Positions 18,104 to 28,205 of a DNA stretch of 64,000 bases are shown in pieces (within the stretch, counting starts at the first letter, position 1; each line of letters opens with the position of its first letter). Location of the stretch: positions 5,022,001-5,086,000 of the forward strand of contig NZ_LR134117.1 in NCBI RefSeq assembly GCF_900635445.1. The letters are read 5' to 3'. A program made the position numbers and the translations under genes. This DNA is from Serratia odorifera (GTDB lineage Bacteria > Pseudomonadota > Gammaproteobacteria > Enterobacterales > Enterobacteriaceae). The notes beneath the pieces are model-generated. The model saw only the letters and a program-made list of their open reading frames with translations, made no database searches and was not told the origin of the DNA.

Positions 18104-19685
18104 CAGTCAATCACCCTGCCCTTAAAGGCAAACATGCCCTTGAGGACGCTTTTGAATAAACAGAACGATCAGCGCCAGGATCAGGATTTTGCCCAATACG
18201 GCGCCCAGTTGCGGCTCGAGGATTTTGTTGACAATACCGAGTCCCAGCGCGGCCACCACCGTGCCGGCCAATTGCCCAACGCCCCCCAGCACCACCACCA
18301 GAAATGAATCGATGATATATCCCTGCCCCAGTTCCGGCCCAACGTTACCGAGCTGCGACAGCGCCACGCCGCCCAACCCGGCGATGCCGGAACCGAGACC
18401 GAACGCCAGCATGTCAACACGCCCGGTCGGCACGCCGCAGCACGCGGCCATGGCGCGGTTTTGCGTTACCGCACGCACGTTCATGCCGAGCCGGGTTTTA
18501 TTCAGCAACAGCCAGGTAAACACCAACACCAGCGCCACAAACACCATTACCGCGATGCGGTTCCACGGCAGCACCAGGTTGGGCAACAGTGCGATCCCGC
18601 CGGACAGCCAGGCGGGGTTGGCCACCTCCACGTTCTGTGTGCCAAACAGCATCCGCACCAGTTGGATCAACATCAGGCTGATGCCCCAGGTCGCCAGCAA
18701 CGTTTCCAGCGGCCGGCCATACAAGTGGCGAATCACCGTGCGCTCGAGCGCCATGCCAATCGCCGCGGTCACGGCAAACGCCACTGGCAGCGCCACCAGC
18801 GGATACAGCGCCAGCCACTGCGGTGCGAACTGCTGAAACAGCCCCTGAACCAGATAGGCGGCATAGGCGCCGAGCATCAGCATCTCGCCGTGAGCCATGT
18901 TGATTACCCCGAGTAAACCGTAGGTGATCGCCAGTCCGAGCGCCGCCAAAAGCAGGATCGATCCCAGCGACAGCCCGGCAAACGCCTGACCGATCAGATC
19001 GCCGATCATCAGTCGGTGCTTGATGCTGTCCAGACTCTGCTGCGCGGCGGCCCGCACCGCGGCATCCGGCTCGTTGGCCGCCTGTGTCAGCGTTTGCAGA
19101 CGCGCCAGGGTTTGCGCATCGCTCGAACTGCCCAGCAACTTCACCGCGTTCAGCCGCACCTGCGGGCTGTCGGCAGCCAGTTTGCAGGTTGGCCAGCGCC
19201 ACACTCAACGCCAGGTGAACCTCCGCGTTCTGCTCCACCGCCAGCCGTCGGCTTAGCAACGGCAACTGGTCGCTTTGTGCCTCGCGTTGCAGCGCGGTGG
19301 CCGCCTGCAATCGCAGTTGTGCATCGTCACTGACCAGGCGGTGCGCCGACAGGGCATTGGCGATCAGGATGCGCAGCCGGTTATTCAGCCCACACTTTTT
19401 TCACCGTCCCTGCACTGCGGCATCCCCCTCCAGCGGCAGCAGTTTATCGCCCTGCTGGACGAACGCCTGCCCGGCGCCGTCAATCACCACCTTTTCCTGC
19501 TTCAGCGCCTGTAACAATGGCAGCCGCGCAGCGTCCGGCTCGGCGGCCCACGCCTGCAGCAATCGCGCCTGCTGAGCGCGGCTGGCGGCGGCAAAATCAC
19601 TGGCCGGTCCGGCCTGTGCCCAGAGCGGCAGGCAACACAGCAGCCATAACCACGGCCGCAGTCTGGATAAGCTCAATAATGGCAT
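18103..19685 (-). CDS. urtB: Urea ABC transporter permease UrtB with N-terminal extension (frameshifted)
   Basis: This is the LivH-type permease. It has the long N-terminal part usual for proteobacterial UrtB: a signal-like segment PWLWLLCCLPLWAQAG, then an Ala/Leu-rich helical-repeat region of about 200 residues. The membrane core follows (GLAITYGLLGVINMAHGEMLMLGAYAAY). Frame breaks lie near 19390-19405, 19195 and 18133; correcting them gives about 525 residues ending at 18103-18105. The start ATG at 19685 is chosen for the signal-like sequence. Confidence 0.83.
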
Positions 19686-19778
19686 TGGCTGTCTCTCCGT
19701 TGCGCCGGGCGTACCCGGCCTTGGCTTTGCCTGGTCGGCAAACGGCGCGGCACGCCGCGCCACTGCCGACCAATGGCA

Positions 19779-21049
19779 TTACTTACCGCCCTTCACCGGG
19801 CTGTCTGGCTTTTTGTCGTTGCCGGCAATAAACGGGCTCCACGGTTGCGCACGCACCGGCTGGTCGGTCTGCCACACCACGTTGAACTGCCCGTTGTCTT
19901 CGATTTCACCGATCATTACCGGTTTGTGCAGATGGTGATTGGTGCTGTCCATGGTCAGGGTAAAGCCCGACGGCGCGGCAAAGCTTTGCCCGGCCATCGC
20001 GGCGCGCACTTTATCCACGTCGGTGGTGCCGGCTTTTCCACCGCCTGCGGCCCACATATGGATGCCGACGTAGGTCGCTTCCATCGGATCGTTGGTTACG
20101 GCACTGGCGTAATTTGGCAGGTTATGCGCTTTTGGCATAGGCGCGCCATTCGGCGACGAACTTGCGGTTGACCGGGTTATCCACCGACTGGAAGTAGTTC
20201 CACGCGGCCAGATTGGCCCACCAGCGGCTTGGCGTCGATGCCACGCAGCTCCTCCTCGCCGACCGAGAAGGCGATCACCGGTACCTCGGTGGCTTTCAGT
20301 CCCTGATTGGCCAGTTCTTTATAGAACGGCACGTTGGAATCGCCGTTGATGGTGGAGATCACCGCAGTTTTGCCACCGGCGGAGAACTTCTTGATGTTGG
20401 CGACGATGGTTTGGTAATCGCTATAGCCGAATGGCGTATACACTTCCTCGATATCTTTATCCTGTACCCCCTTCGAATGCAGGAAGGCGCGCAGGATCTT
20501 GTTAGTGGTGCGCGGGTAGACATAGTCGGTACCCAGCAGGAAGAAGCGCCTGGCGCTGCCGCCGTCTTCGCTCATCAGGTACTCCACCGCCGGGATCGCC
20601 TGCTGGTTTGGCGCCGCGCCGGTATAAAACACGTTGGGTGACATTTCTTCGCCTTCATACTGCACCGGGTAGAACAGCAGGCCGTTCAGCTCTTCAAACA
20701 CCGGCAGCACCGATTTGCGCGACACCGAGGTCCAGCAGCCAAACACCACCGCCGCTTTATCCTGCGTCAGTAACTGGCGCGCCTTTTCGGCGAACAGCGG
20801 CCAGTTGGAGGCCGGATCGACCACCACTGGTTCAAGCTTTTTGCCCAATACGCCCCCCTTGGCGTTGATATCCGCAATGGTCATCAACGCCACGTCTTTC
20901 AATGGCGTTTCAGAAATGGCCATGGTGCCGGACAGCGAGTGCAGGATACCGACCTTGATGGTGTCGGCGGCCTGTACGCTCCAGGCGATTCCCATGCCGA
21001 TCACGCTGGCGGACAGAGCGAAAGCCTTGATAAAATGACGACGTTGCAT
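19779..21049 (-). CDS. urtA: Periplasmic urea-binding protein UrtA (two frameshifts)
   Basis: This solute-binding protein of the urea importer has a 27-residue signal peptide (RRHFIK start, ending VQAA). The LivK-type fold is marked by GILHSLSGTMAISE, VVFGCWTSVSRKSVLPVFE and LFYPVQYEGEE, the UrtA hallmarks. Extra bases near 20216 and 20130 break the frame; correction gives a continuous 422-residue protein ending SPVKGGK. It lies 40 bases downstream of the GntR gene. Confidence 0.88.
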
Positions 21050-21088
21050 AGTGCGACTCCTGGTGAAATGAGATGAATGCCTGCCCTG

Positions 21089-21779
21089 TCAACGCCGCGC
21101 CTGATGCAGCATATGCAGGGTTATTTTTCGTACTTCGGCCTTGCTGACGGCAATGTGATTAGCGAGCAGCGTTTGTGCCTCCTCAGTGCGGTGTTGCAAA
21201 ATCGCCTGCAAAATCGCGGCGTGTTCGTTATAGGTCGCCTCCGATACGCGGCCCCTGGGTAAAGTCCAGCCGACGAATGATGCGAATCTTCTCGGTGACG
21301 TCACGATGAATGCGCGCCATTTCCCCGTTACCGGCGGCAGCGACCAGCGTCAGGTGAAATTGCTCATCGTGCAGCGCCACGGTTTTGCCCTCTTCCAGCC
21401 GCGGGTCATGCAGCCAGAACGCCGCCAGTTCCGTCAGCGTCGGCGGCGTTTCCCCCACTGACCGGGCACACAGGCGCTTCACCGCTTCCCGCTCCAGCAC
21501 GATGCGCAGGTCGTACAGCTCCTCGAAATAGGCAAAATCGAACGGGCGCACCTGCCAGCCGCTGCGAAAATGCACGTCGACATAGCCCTCCCGTTCCAGC
21601 CAGAACAGCGCCTGGCGTACCGGCGTACGGCTGACGTCCATACGTGCGGCGACGTCGCTTTCGCTGAAACGGTCGCCCGGCAGCAGCCGAAACTCAAAGA
21701 TGTCGTCCTTGAGCTGCAAATAGATGCGCTCCGCCAGCCCCTCCGGCCGTGTCTTGTTGTGGTGATTGGCGATTTGCAT
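21089..21779 (-). CDS. GntR/FCD-family regulator of the urea operon (frameshifted)
   Basis: The N-terminal GntR winged HTH (RFSESDVAARMDVSRTPVRQALFWLEREG) is followed by an FCD ligand domain with the metal-type residues of the family. An extra G in the four-base run at 21252-21255 truncates it; without it the protein runs RRLDFTQGRVSEATYNEHAAIL to the stop at 21089, about 230 residues. It lies inside the operon between urea carboxylase and urtA. It is the obvious candidate to bind the palindrome at 27413-27448. The ligand, perhaps urea or allophanate, is inferred. Confidence 0.85.
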
Positions 21780-21837
21780 ACGCTTCCTCTCTGTCCCGTG
21801 GGTATTCGCCCGGCTCCGCAAAGCCTGTGCGCGTCGC

Positions 21838-24800
21838 TCAGCTGGCGTGTTCCAGCCACAGCAACGCATCGCCCGGGCCTACCGGCCTACCGGGCTGGCA
21901 ACTGATGCGCTTGACCACGCCGGCGCGCGGCGCGGTGACCGCCAGTTCCATTTTCATCGCTTCCACCACAATCAGCGGTTGGCCCGCTTCGACCGACTGG
22001 CCCGGTTCGACCAGGATTTTCCACACGTTGCCATTCAAATCGGCGCTGACCAGATAGCCGTCGATCTGGCTGTCGTCCTCCACCGGCGGCAAGAGTTGCG
22101 CTTCCGGCTCAGCATCTTCAGCCTGCCAGCGCGCCACTTCGCTGCGAAATGCCTGCTGCTGACGCTGCTGGAACTCGGCGATCTGCCCGGCGTTATCCAC
22201 CAGGAAACGGTTGTATTCGGCGAAGTCGAACTCACCGGGTTCAATGCGGATTTGCATGCGCCCCCTCACGGAACGCCTCGCGCTGCTGTTCCAACTCCTG
22301 TTCGCTGACCGGATAAAAGCGCACCTGGTCGAAGAAGCGCAGCAGCCACGGCTGCCCGGTGGAGAACTGCGAGTTTTTCAGGTACTTGTTCCAGATCGGC
22401 AGCGTGCGCCCGACCAATTGATAGCCCCCCGGCGAATCCATGCCGTAAATGCACATATACATACCGCCGATGCCTACCCGTCCCTTCGGCGGTATGGGTT
22501 CGCGCCGGGCTGTATTTCGAACTCAGCAGGCGATGACGTGGATCGACAGGCACCGCGCAAGGCGCGCCGAGATAGACGTCGCCAAGCCCGAGGATCAGGT
22601 AACTGGCGTCGAAGATGATGTCACGCACCCCGTTCACGCTGGCTCAGCCCATTAATCCGCTGAATGAAATCGACGTTGTTGGGCAGCCATGGTGCGCTGG
22701 AGCGCACGGTTTGCTGATAGCGATCCACCGCCCCCCAGCGTGGCGGAATCCTCAAACGCCATCGGTAAATACACGATGCGCGTCGGCACCTTCAGGTTGC
22801 TGACGTCAGCCAACGCCAGTTCGCGCGTCAGCAGGCGCGCCACCAGATCGCGCTGACCGATAACCCGACTGTCGTAGCGAACCTGCAGCGAGCGAACCCC
22901 CCGGCGCCAGCTCTTCCACACCAGCGATCGGCTGCTGCTCCAGCGATTGCATCAGCAGATGAATACGCAGCCGCGATGCCAGATCCAGCACGTTGTCGCC
23001 GTACTCCATCAGCAGGTAGCCGTCCCCCGCCTGGCGATACACCACCGCCGGTCGCCCCTGCTCTGCGGGCAGCGCGGCAACGATGGTCGCCGACGCCGTA
23101 TCGCCCGGCGTCAACGCCGGAGCCGGCAGAGTAATGGCCTTGATCGCCGCCAGCGCTTCAATGCTGCCGAGCTGCGCCTGCTCCAGCGACTGCGCCTGCT
23201 TGAAGCCAATCGGATGGAAACGGATGCGATCGCCCGGTTTCACCTGACCGACTTTCCACAGTTCGGCCTTGGCAATGGTTACCGGGCAGACGAAACCACC
23301 GAGGCTCGGCCCGTCGCGAGTGAGGATCACCGGGAAGTCACCGGTGAAGTTGATGGCGCCGATGGCGTATTCACAATCATGCACGTTGGAAGGATGCAGC
23401 CCCGCTTCGCCGCCGTCCTGCCGTGCCCAGTCGGGTTTTGGCCCGGATAGCCGCACGCCAAGACGGTTGGAGTTGTAATGCACCTGCCATTCGCTGGCAA
23501 AAAAAGGTTTCAATCGATTGTGGGGTGAAGAAATCCGGCGCGCCGTGCGGCCCATACAGCACGCCAATATTCCAGACCTCGCCATACTGCGGGATCAGGC
23601 TGTCGTCCATCGCCTGCGGCGCGGCGATCGGTGCCGGCGTGCTGCTGGCAGACAGCTCTGGCTGGGCGATGGCCAGCATGTCGGCAACCCGCAGAATGCG
23701 GCCGGCATGGCCGCCAAACTGGCCGAGTGCGAAGGTGGAACGGCTGCCGAGATACATCGGCACGTCAAAGCCGTTGCGCACTGCCAGATAGGTTCGGCAG
23801 CCGTGGCGCGCCCGGCCGAGCGTCAGTCGCTGCCCGGCACGCACCGCGATCGGTTGCCAATAGGTCAATGGTTCGCCGTCCAGCTCTGCCGGGCAGTCGG
23901 CGCCGGTCAGGGCAATGGTGGCCGCGCAGTGAAAACGCAGCGTCGGGCCTTGCAGGGTGAACTCCAGCCCGGCGGCACTCGGATGGTTGCCGACGATGCG
24001 GTTGGCCAGACGGAAAGCAAAATCATCCATCGGCCCGGACGGCGGCACGCCGATATCCCAATACCCCAGCCGGCCGGGATAGTCCTGTACACTGCTGTAA
24101 GTGCCGGGTTGCAGCACTTCAATGCAGTGCGCCTGGTAACTGAAGTCGTCGAGCATCCTCGTCCAGACGTCGCCGTGACGGAACGCCTCGGTCGCCACGA
24201 TCTGGCGCAGGTAATCCAGATTGGTGGCAATGCCGTGCAGTTGCGTGGCGCCCAGCGCCTGCTGCATTTTCGCCAGCGCCTGCGCCCGATCGTCGCCATA
24301 CACGATCAGCTTGGCGATCATCGGATCGTAAAACGCCGATACTTCGCTGCCGGTACTGACCCAGCCGTCAACCCGCACGTCAGGCGGGAAACTGACCTCG
24401 GTCAGTACGCCGGGGCTTGGCTGGAAGTTTTTCAGCGGGTCTTCGGCATAAATGCGCACCTCGATCGCCGCGCCCTGCGGAGCGCGTTGCAACGCCGCCC
24501 AGTCCAAATCGTCACCCGCCGCCACCTGTAGCATACATTCGATCAGATCCAGGCCGGTTACCGCTTCGGTCACCGGGTGCTCAACCTGTAGTCGGGTGTT
24601 CACCTCCAGAAAGTAAAACTCGTCGCGCTCGCCGTCATAGATAAACTCCACCGTGCCAGCGCTGCGATAGTTGACCGATTCACCCCAGTGCAATCGCCGC
24701 GCGATGCAGCGCCTGCCGGGTCGCCTCGGGCAGATTTGGCGCCGGCGTTTCTTCCACCACTTTCTGGTTGCGCCGCTGCAATGAGCAGTCTCGTTCACCA

Positions 24801-25468
24801 AGCGCCAGCACGCGCCCCTGACCATCGCCAAAGATTTGCACTTCCACGTGGCGCGCCCGTTCGACGCAGCGTTCAACAAACGCACCGGCGTCGCGGAAGA
24901 ACTGTTGTCCCATACGCTTCACACCGTCGTAGGCTTCCCGCAGCGCGGCCTGATCATCGCAGCGCGACAGGCCAATACCGCCACCGCCGGCGGTACTTTT
25001 CAGCATCACCGGGTAACCGATGTGTGCCGCCGCTTCAACCGCTGCCTCTACGCTATCCAGCAGACCGGTGCCCGGCGTCATCGGCACCCCGGCGAGCGCC
25101 GCCAGTTCACGGGCGCGGTGCTTGAGGCCAAATTCGCGGATCTGCCGGGCGGTCGGGCCAATAAACGCGATGCCGGCCGCCTCGCAGGCCTCGGCAAATT
25201 CGGCGCTTTCCGACAGGAATCCGTAACCGGGATAAATCGCCTGCGCGCCGCTCTGCGCCGCCGCAGCCAGGATCTTGTCAATGCACAGGTAACTGTCTGC
25301 GGCCTTTTCGCCACCCAGCGCTACCGCGCAATCGGCGTCGGTGACGTGTGGTGCATGGCGATCGGCAGCGGAATACACTGCGACGCTGGCGATCCCCAGA
25401 CGTTTCAGGGTGCGGATCGCGCGGCAGGCAATTTCGCCACGATTGGCAATCAATACGGTGGTAAACAT
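21838..25468 (-). CDS. uca: Biotin-dependent urea carboxylase (about seven frameshifts)
   Basis: This enzyme converts urea, ATP and bicarbonate to allophanate. Domains in order: biotin carboxylase (FTTVLIANRGEIACRAIRTLK, ATP-grasp, FLEVNTRLQVEHPVTE), the urea-specific carboxyltransferase halves (VQDYPGRLGYWDIGVPPSGPMD; LTRDGPSLGGFVCPVTI; YGMDSPGGYQLVGRTLPIW), and a biotinyl domain with the lysine in VEAMKMEL. Extra bases at about 24683-24686, 23499-23505, 22897-22902, 22731-22736, 22644, 22482 and 22258 break the frame. Without them the protein is one chain of about 1,200 residues, the normal family size. Confidence 0.88.
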
Positions 25469-25547
25469 TATGAAATCCTTATGTATCCAGAACGTTTCCG
25501 GCCCCGATCGCCGTCGACAAACGGGGAGCATCCGGCCATCAGCGATG

Positions 25548-27410
25548 TCAGCAACCGGGAGCGTCGCTTGCACCCACGTCATCGCGGCTCGCCAGTTGGC
25601 GGGTGTAATTTCTCCAGCCACCGAAGTCGGTAATATCCACGGCGGCGGTCAACGCAGCCGGCTCGCAGATAAAACCCTTCACCCGGCGACCATCCGCCAG
25701 CAGCAGCGTACCGATACCCAACGGCGCCGGGATCTCGGCCAAAAACTCGCCAACGCGCGCCAGCGGGATATCCCACAGTTCAACGTCGATCGCCGCGCCG
25801 CTCTGCGCCTTCACCAGCCCCGGTTTGGGTGGCTGGGTGTCAGCCAGCGCATACAGCCGGTAGCACGGCGCGGTGGTGGTTTGCTCCACCCACACCGCCT
25901 GGCGCCGGGTTAATTGGCCGTTGAGCGGCATACCGCTAAGGTGAGCGCCCACTACGGCCAGCCGCAGATGCTGTGGGGAAGGCGCCAGCGCCGGCTGCGG
26001 CGACATGCCGCGAGCGGTAGCCCCCAGCGGCCAGTCTTGACCTTGCTGCCAGCGCTGGCCAAACGCCGCCAGCGCCCGATCGTGCCAGGCCGGTGCGATC
26101 AGCGTGATACCCGCCGGCAGACCGTCGGCGCGCATCGGCGCCGGCAGCGCCAACGCGCAAAGGTCAGCCAGATTGGTGAAATTGGTATAGGTGCCAAACT
26201 GTGAATTAAACAGCACCGGTTCCTGCGCCATTTCCGCCAGAGTGCGGATGGTCGGTGAGGTTGGCACCACCAGCGCATCAAACTGCGCCAGTTGCCGGTT
26301 AATCTGGCGCGCCAGTTCGGCACGCAGGTATTCCGCCTTGTAGGCGTCGCAGGCGCTGTATTGCTGGCCGTTACCGAGGATGCCGCGCACCACCGGATCG
26401 ATGGCGTCGGGGTGGCTGCTGAGCAGGCCTTCCACCGCCACGGTGCGTTCTGCCACCCACGGGCCGTAGTAGAGCTGCTCCGCCAGCACGCGAAACGGCG
26501 TAAAATCCAGTGGTTCTAGCCGCACGCCGGCGGCCTGTAATTGGTCCAGCGCCGCCTGGAATGCCCGTTCGGCCTGTTTGTCGCCAAAGAACTCCAGCGT
26601 TTGCGGCACGGCAAAGCGCGGCGCGTGTGGCAAGTCCGCCGGGGCAGTGGCCGGATTGGCGCGAGAATAGGCGTCGTCGGCGTGATAACCGCCGGCCAGC
26701 TCGGCGACCAGCGCCGCATCGGCCACCGTCAGCGCAAAAACCGATACGCAGTCATTGAGTCGACACGCCGGCACCACGCCACGATTCGACAGCCAGCCTT
26801 TGGTCGGCTTCAGCCCGACGATGTTATTGAAGCCGGCCGGTACACGTCCGGAACCGGCGGTATCGGTGCCCAGCGAAAAAGGCGTCAGCCCACGCGCCAC
26901 CACCGACGCCGAACCTGAGCTGGATCCGCCGCTGACGTACAGCGGGTTAATGCTGTTGACCACCGCACCGTGCGGGGAGCGAGTACCTACCAATCCGGTA
27001 GCGAACTGGTCAAGGTTGGTCTTGCCGATAACGATGGCACCGGCGGCACGCAGCCTGGCAACCACTTCTGCATCCGCCTTGGCCTGATAGGCGAACGCCG
27101 GGCAGGCAGCCGACGTTGGCCAGCCGCCCACGTCGATATTGTCTTTCACCGCGAACGGTATGCCAAACAGCGGCAAGCGGCTGAGATCCCCCGCCACCGC
27201 CTCCAGCCGTTGTGCCAATTGGCGATACTGCGCCTGGCGGCGCTCGGCGTCAGCCAGACAGATCCAGGCGTTGTCTTGCGCGTCGAGGCCGTGCAACAGC
27301 GCATCGATGGTCAGGCGCACGCAGGCGATACGTTCGGCGCTCGGCTGGGTCTGGTAGTAATGCTGCCATTCGCTGAGGGTAAAACCGTGTTGCTTTACTG
27401 GCTGGGTCAT
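25548..27410 (-). CDS. atzF: Allophanate hydrolase
   Basis: This enzyme hydrolyses allophanate to ammonia and carbon dioxide, completing ATP-dependent urea degradation. The 620-residue protein has the amidase-signature Ser-Ser-Lys triad: Lys in FAVKDNID near residue 92, and the GGSSSGSASVVA loop near 165-175. A C-terminal allophanate-hydrolase domain starts after about residue 460. The reading frame is intact, unlike its downstream partners. It is the first gene of the operon. The symbol is used for family identity; it could equally be called the DUR1,2 amidase half. Confidence 0.9.
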   Translation of the reverse strand: MTQPVKQHGFTLSEWQHYYQTQPSAERIACVRLTIDALLHGLDAQDNAWICLADAERRQAQYRQLAQRLEAVAGDLSRLPLFGIPFAVKDNIDVGGWPTSAACPAFAYQAKADAEVVARLRAAGAIVIGKTNLDQFATGLVGTRSPHGAVVNSINPLYVSGGSSSGSASVVARGLTPFSLGTDTAGSGRVPAGFNNIVGLKPTKGWLSNRGVVPACRLNDCVSVFALTVADAALVAELAGGYHADDAYSRANPATAPADLPHAPRFAVPQTLEFFGDKQAERAFQAALDQLQAAGVRLEPLDFTPFRVLAEQLYYGPWVAERTVAVEGLLSSHPDAIDPVVRGILGNGQQYSACDAYKAEYLRAELARQINRQLAQFDALVVPTSPTIRTLAEMAQEPVLFNSQFGTYTNFTNLADLCALALPAPMRADGLPAGITLIAPAWHDRALAAFGQRWQQGQDWPLGATARGMSPQPALAPSPQHLRLAVVGAHLSGMPLNGQLTRRQAVWVEQTTTAPCYRLYALADTQPPKPGLVKAQSGAAIDVELWDIPLARVGEFLAEIPAPLGIGTLLLADGRRVKGFICEPAALTAAVDITDFGGWRNYTRQLASRDDVGASDAPGC

Positions 27411-27412
27411 CG

Positions 27413-27448
27413 GCTGAATTCCATCTAGTACACAAGATTGAATTCAGC
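27413..27448. promoter_or_regulatory. Concentric operator palindrome at the urea operon start
   Basis: GCTGAATTC (27413-27421) and GAATTCAGC (27440-27448) form perfect nine-base arms. At their exact centre, on the minus strand, lies TTGTGTACTA (27426-27435), which fits the N-T/Y-GT-NN-AC-N GntR-family pattern. The element covers the predicted sigma-54 start site and ends two bases before the allophanate hydrolase ATG. It is a likely repression site for the operon's GntR/FCD regulator. Confidence 0.65.
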
Positions 27449-27450
27449 TG

Positions 27451-27466
27451 AGCAACCCGCGTGCCA
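27451..27466 (-). promoter_or_regulatory. Sigma-54 (RpoN) promoter of the urea operon
   Basis: On the minus strand the sequence reads TGGCACG, four bases, TTGCT, an exact match to the -24/-12 consensus TGGCACG-N4-TTGCW. Transcription would start near 27440, about 30 bases before the allophanate hydrolase ATG. A sigma-54 promoter implies nitrogen-limitation control through NtrC, which suits a urea scavenging operon. Confidence 0.85.
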
Positions 27467-27529
27467 GTTTTTCATCCACATGATTTTAAATGATTAAATA
27501 AAAATCCATTACGAAACGGACAAAAAGCA

Positions 27530-27546
27530 TGCACCAGCGGCGCGCA
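27530..27546. promoter_or_regulatory. Possible NtrC-binding site
   Basis: TGCACCAGCGGCGCGCA resembles the 17-bp NtrC site TGCACYA-N3-TGGTGCA, with most outer positions conserved and a weak right half. It is centred about 98 bases upstream of the predicted sigma-54 start, a normal enhancer distance. The match is partial. Confidence 0.35.
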
Positions 27547-27567
27547 GGAGGCGAACAAAAAAGGTGC

Positions 27568-27594
27568 AAAAAAAAGCACCTCGAGAGAGGTGCT
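27568..27594 (-). terminator. Rho-independent terminator of yehS
   Basis: On the minus strand AGCACCTC and GAGGTGCT form a perfect eight-base stem with a four-base loop, followed by eight T (plus-strand A-run at 27568-27575). It lies 42 bases after the yehS stop codon. It insulates yehS from the urea operon promoter region. Confidence 0.9.
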
Positions 27595-27635
27595 GGAGAT
27601 TGCCACGAGCCGATGCGTTAGCGGCCCGGCACGGA

Positions 27636-28100
27636 TTATGCGCCGCGTACGCGCTGCGCCAGCCCTTTCAGGAAGTAGCGCAGCATCTGATCGCCGCATG
27701 GGCGGTAGTTCTTGGTACCCTGCTTGCGGAACAGCGCGCTCAGCTCCGGCTTGGAGATACGGAAATCAACGGCGGTGAAGATCTGGAACAGATCGGTGTC
27801 TTTCAGTTCAAACGCCACGCGCAGTTTCTTCAGCACCAGGTTATTGGTGATCGGCAGCTCTACCGGCGGTGCCGGGAATTTGTCATCCTTGCCGCGTTTA
27901 AAGAACACCAGGCCGTTCAGGAAATGCGCCATCACCTCGTCGGGGCATTTTTCAAAGCCCGGTTCGCCTTCTTTGATGACATAAGCGCCCATCGCCGCGA
28001 CATCAACGTCAAAACCGTCCAGTTTGACGATCTCAACCATTTTTGCGTCGTTAATGCTCAGCATGTAGCGCACACTGCGCAGGACGTCATTGTTAATCAT
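27636..28100 (-). CDS. yehS: DUF1456 family protein YehS
   Basis: This 154-residue protein holds two tandem DUF1456 repeats: NNDVLRSVRYMLSINDAKMVEI at residues 2-23 and NNLVLKKLRVAFELKDTDLFQIF at about 86-108. It matches the size and sequence pattern of E. coli YehS. Each repeat looks like a small all-helical unit. No function is established. It is a single-gene unit ended by a strong terminator. Confidence 0.9.
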   Translation of the reverse strand: MINNDVLRSVRYMLSINDAKMVEIVKLDGFDVDVAAMGAYVIKEGEPGFEKCPDEVMAHFLNGLVFFKRGKDDKFPAPPVELPITNNLVLKKLRVAFELKDTDLFQIFTAVDFRISKPELSALFRKQGTKNYRPCGDQMLRYFLKGLAQRVRGA

Positions 28101-28205
28101 GGAATTGCCTTTAGCTGGTAAAGCGGGAAGACGCGCGGCGCGACATGGAAAGGCTGCCGCACGCCTTGAATATGTGCGGCAGTATAGGGATCGGTAAGGG
28201 GTTTC

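Noticed and set aside
27577..27594. GCACC...GGTGC palindrome as an NtrC enhancer
   Set aside because: The spacing is longer than the NtrC site and an eight-T run follows on the minus strand, so it is the yehS terminator.
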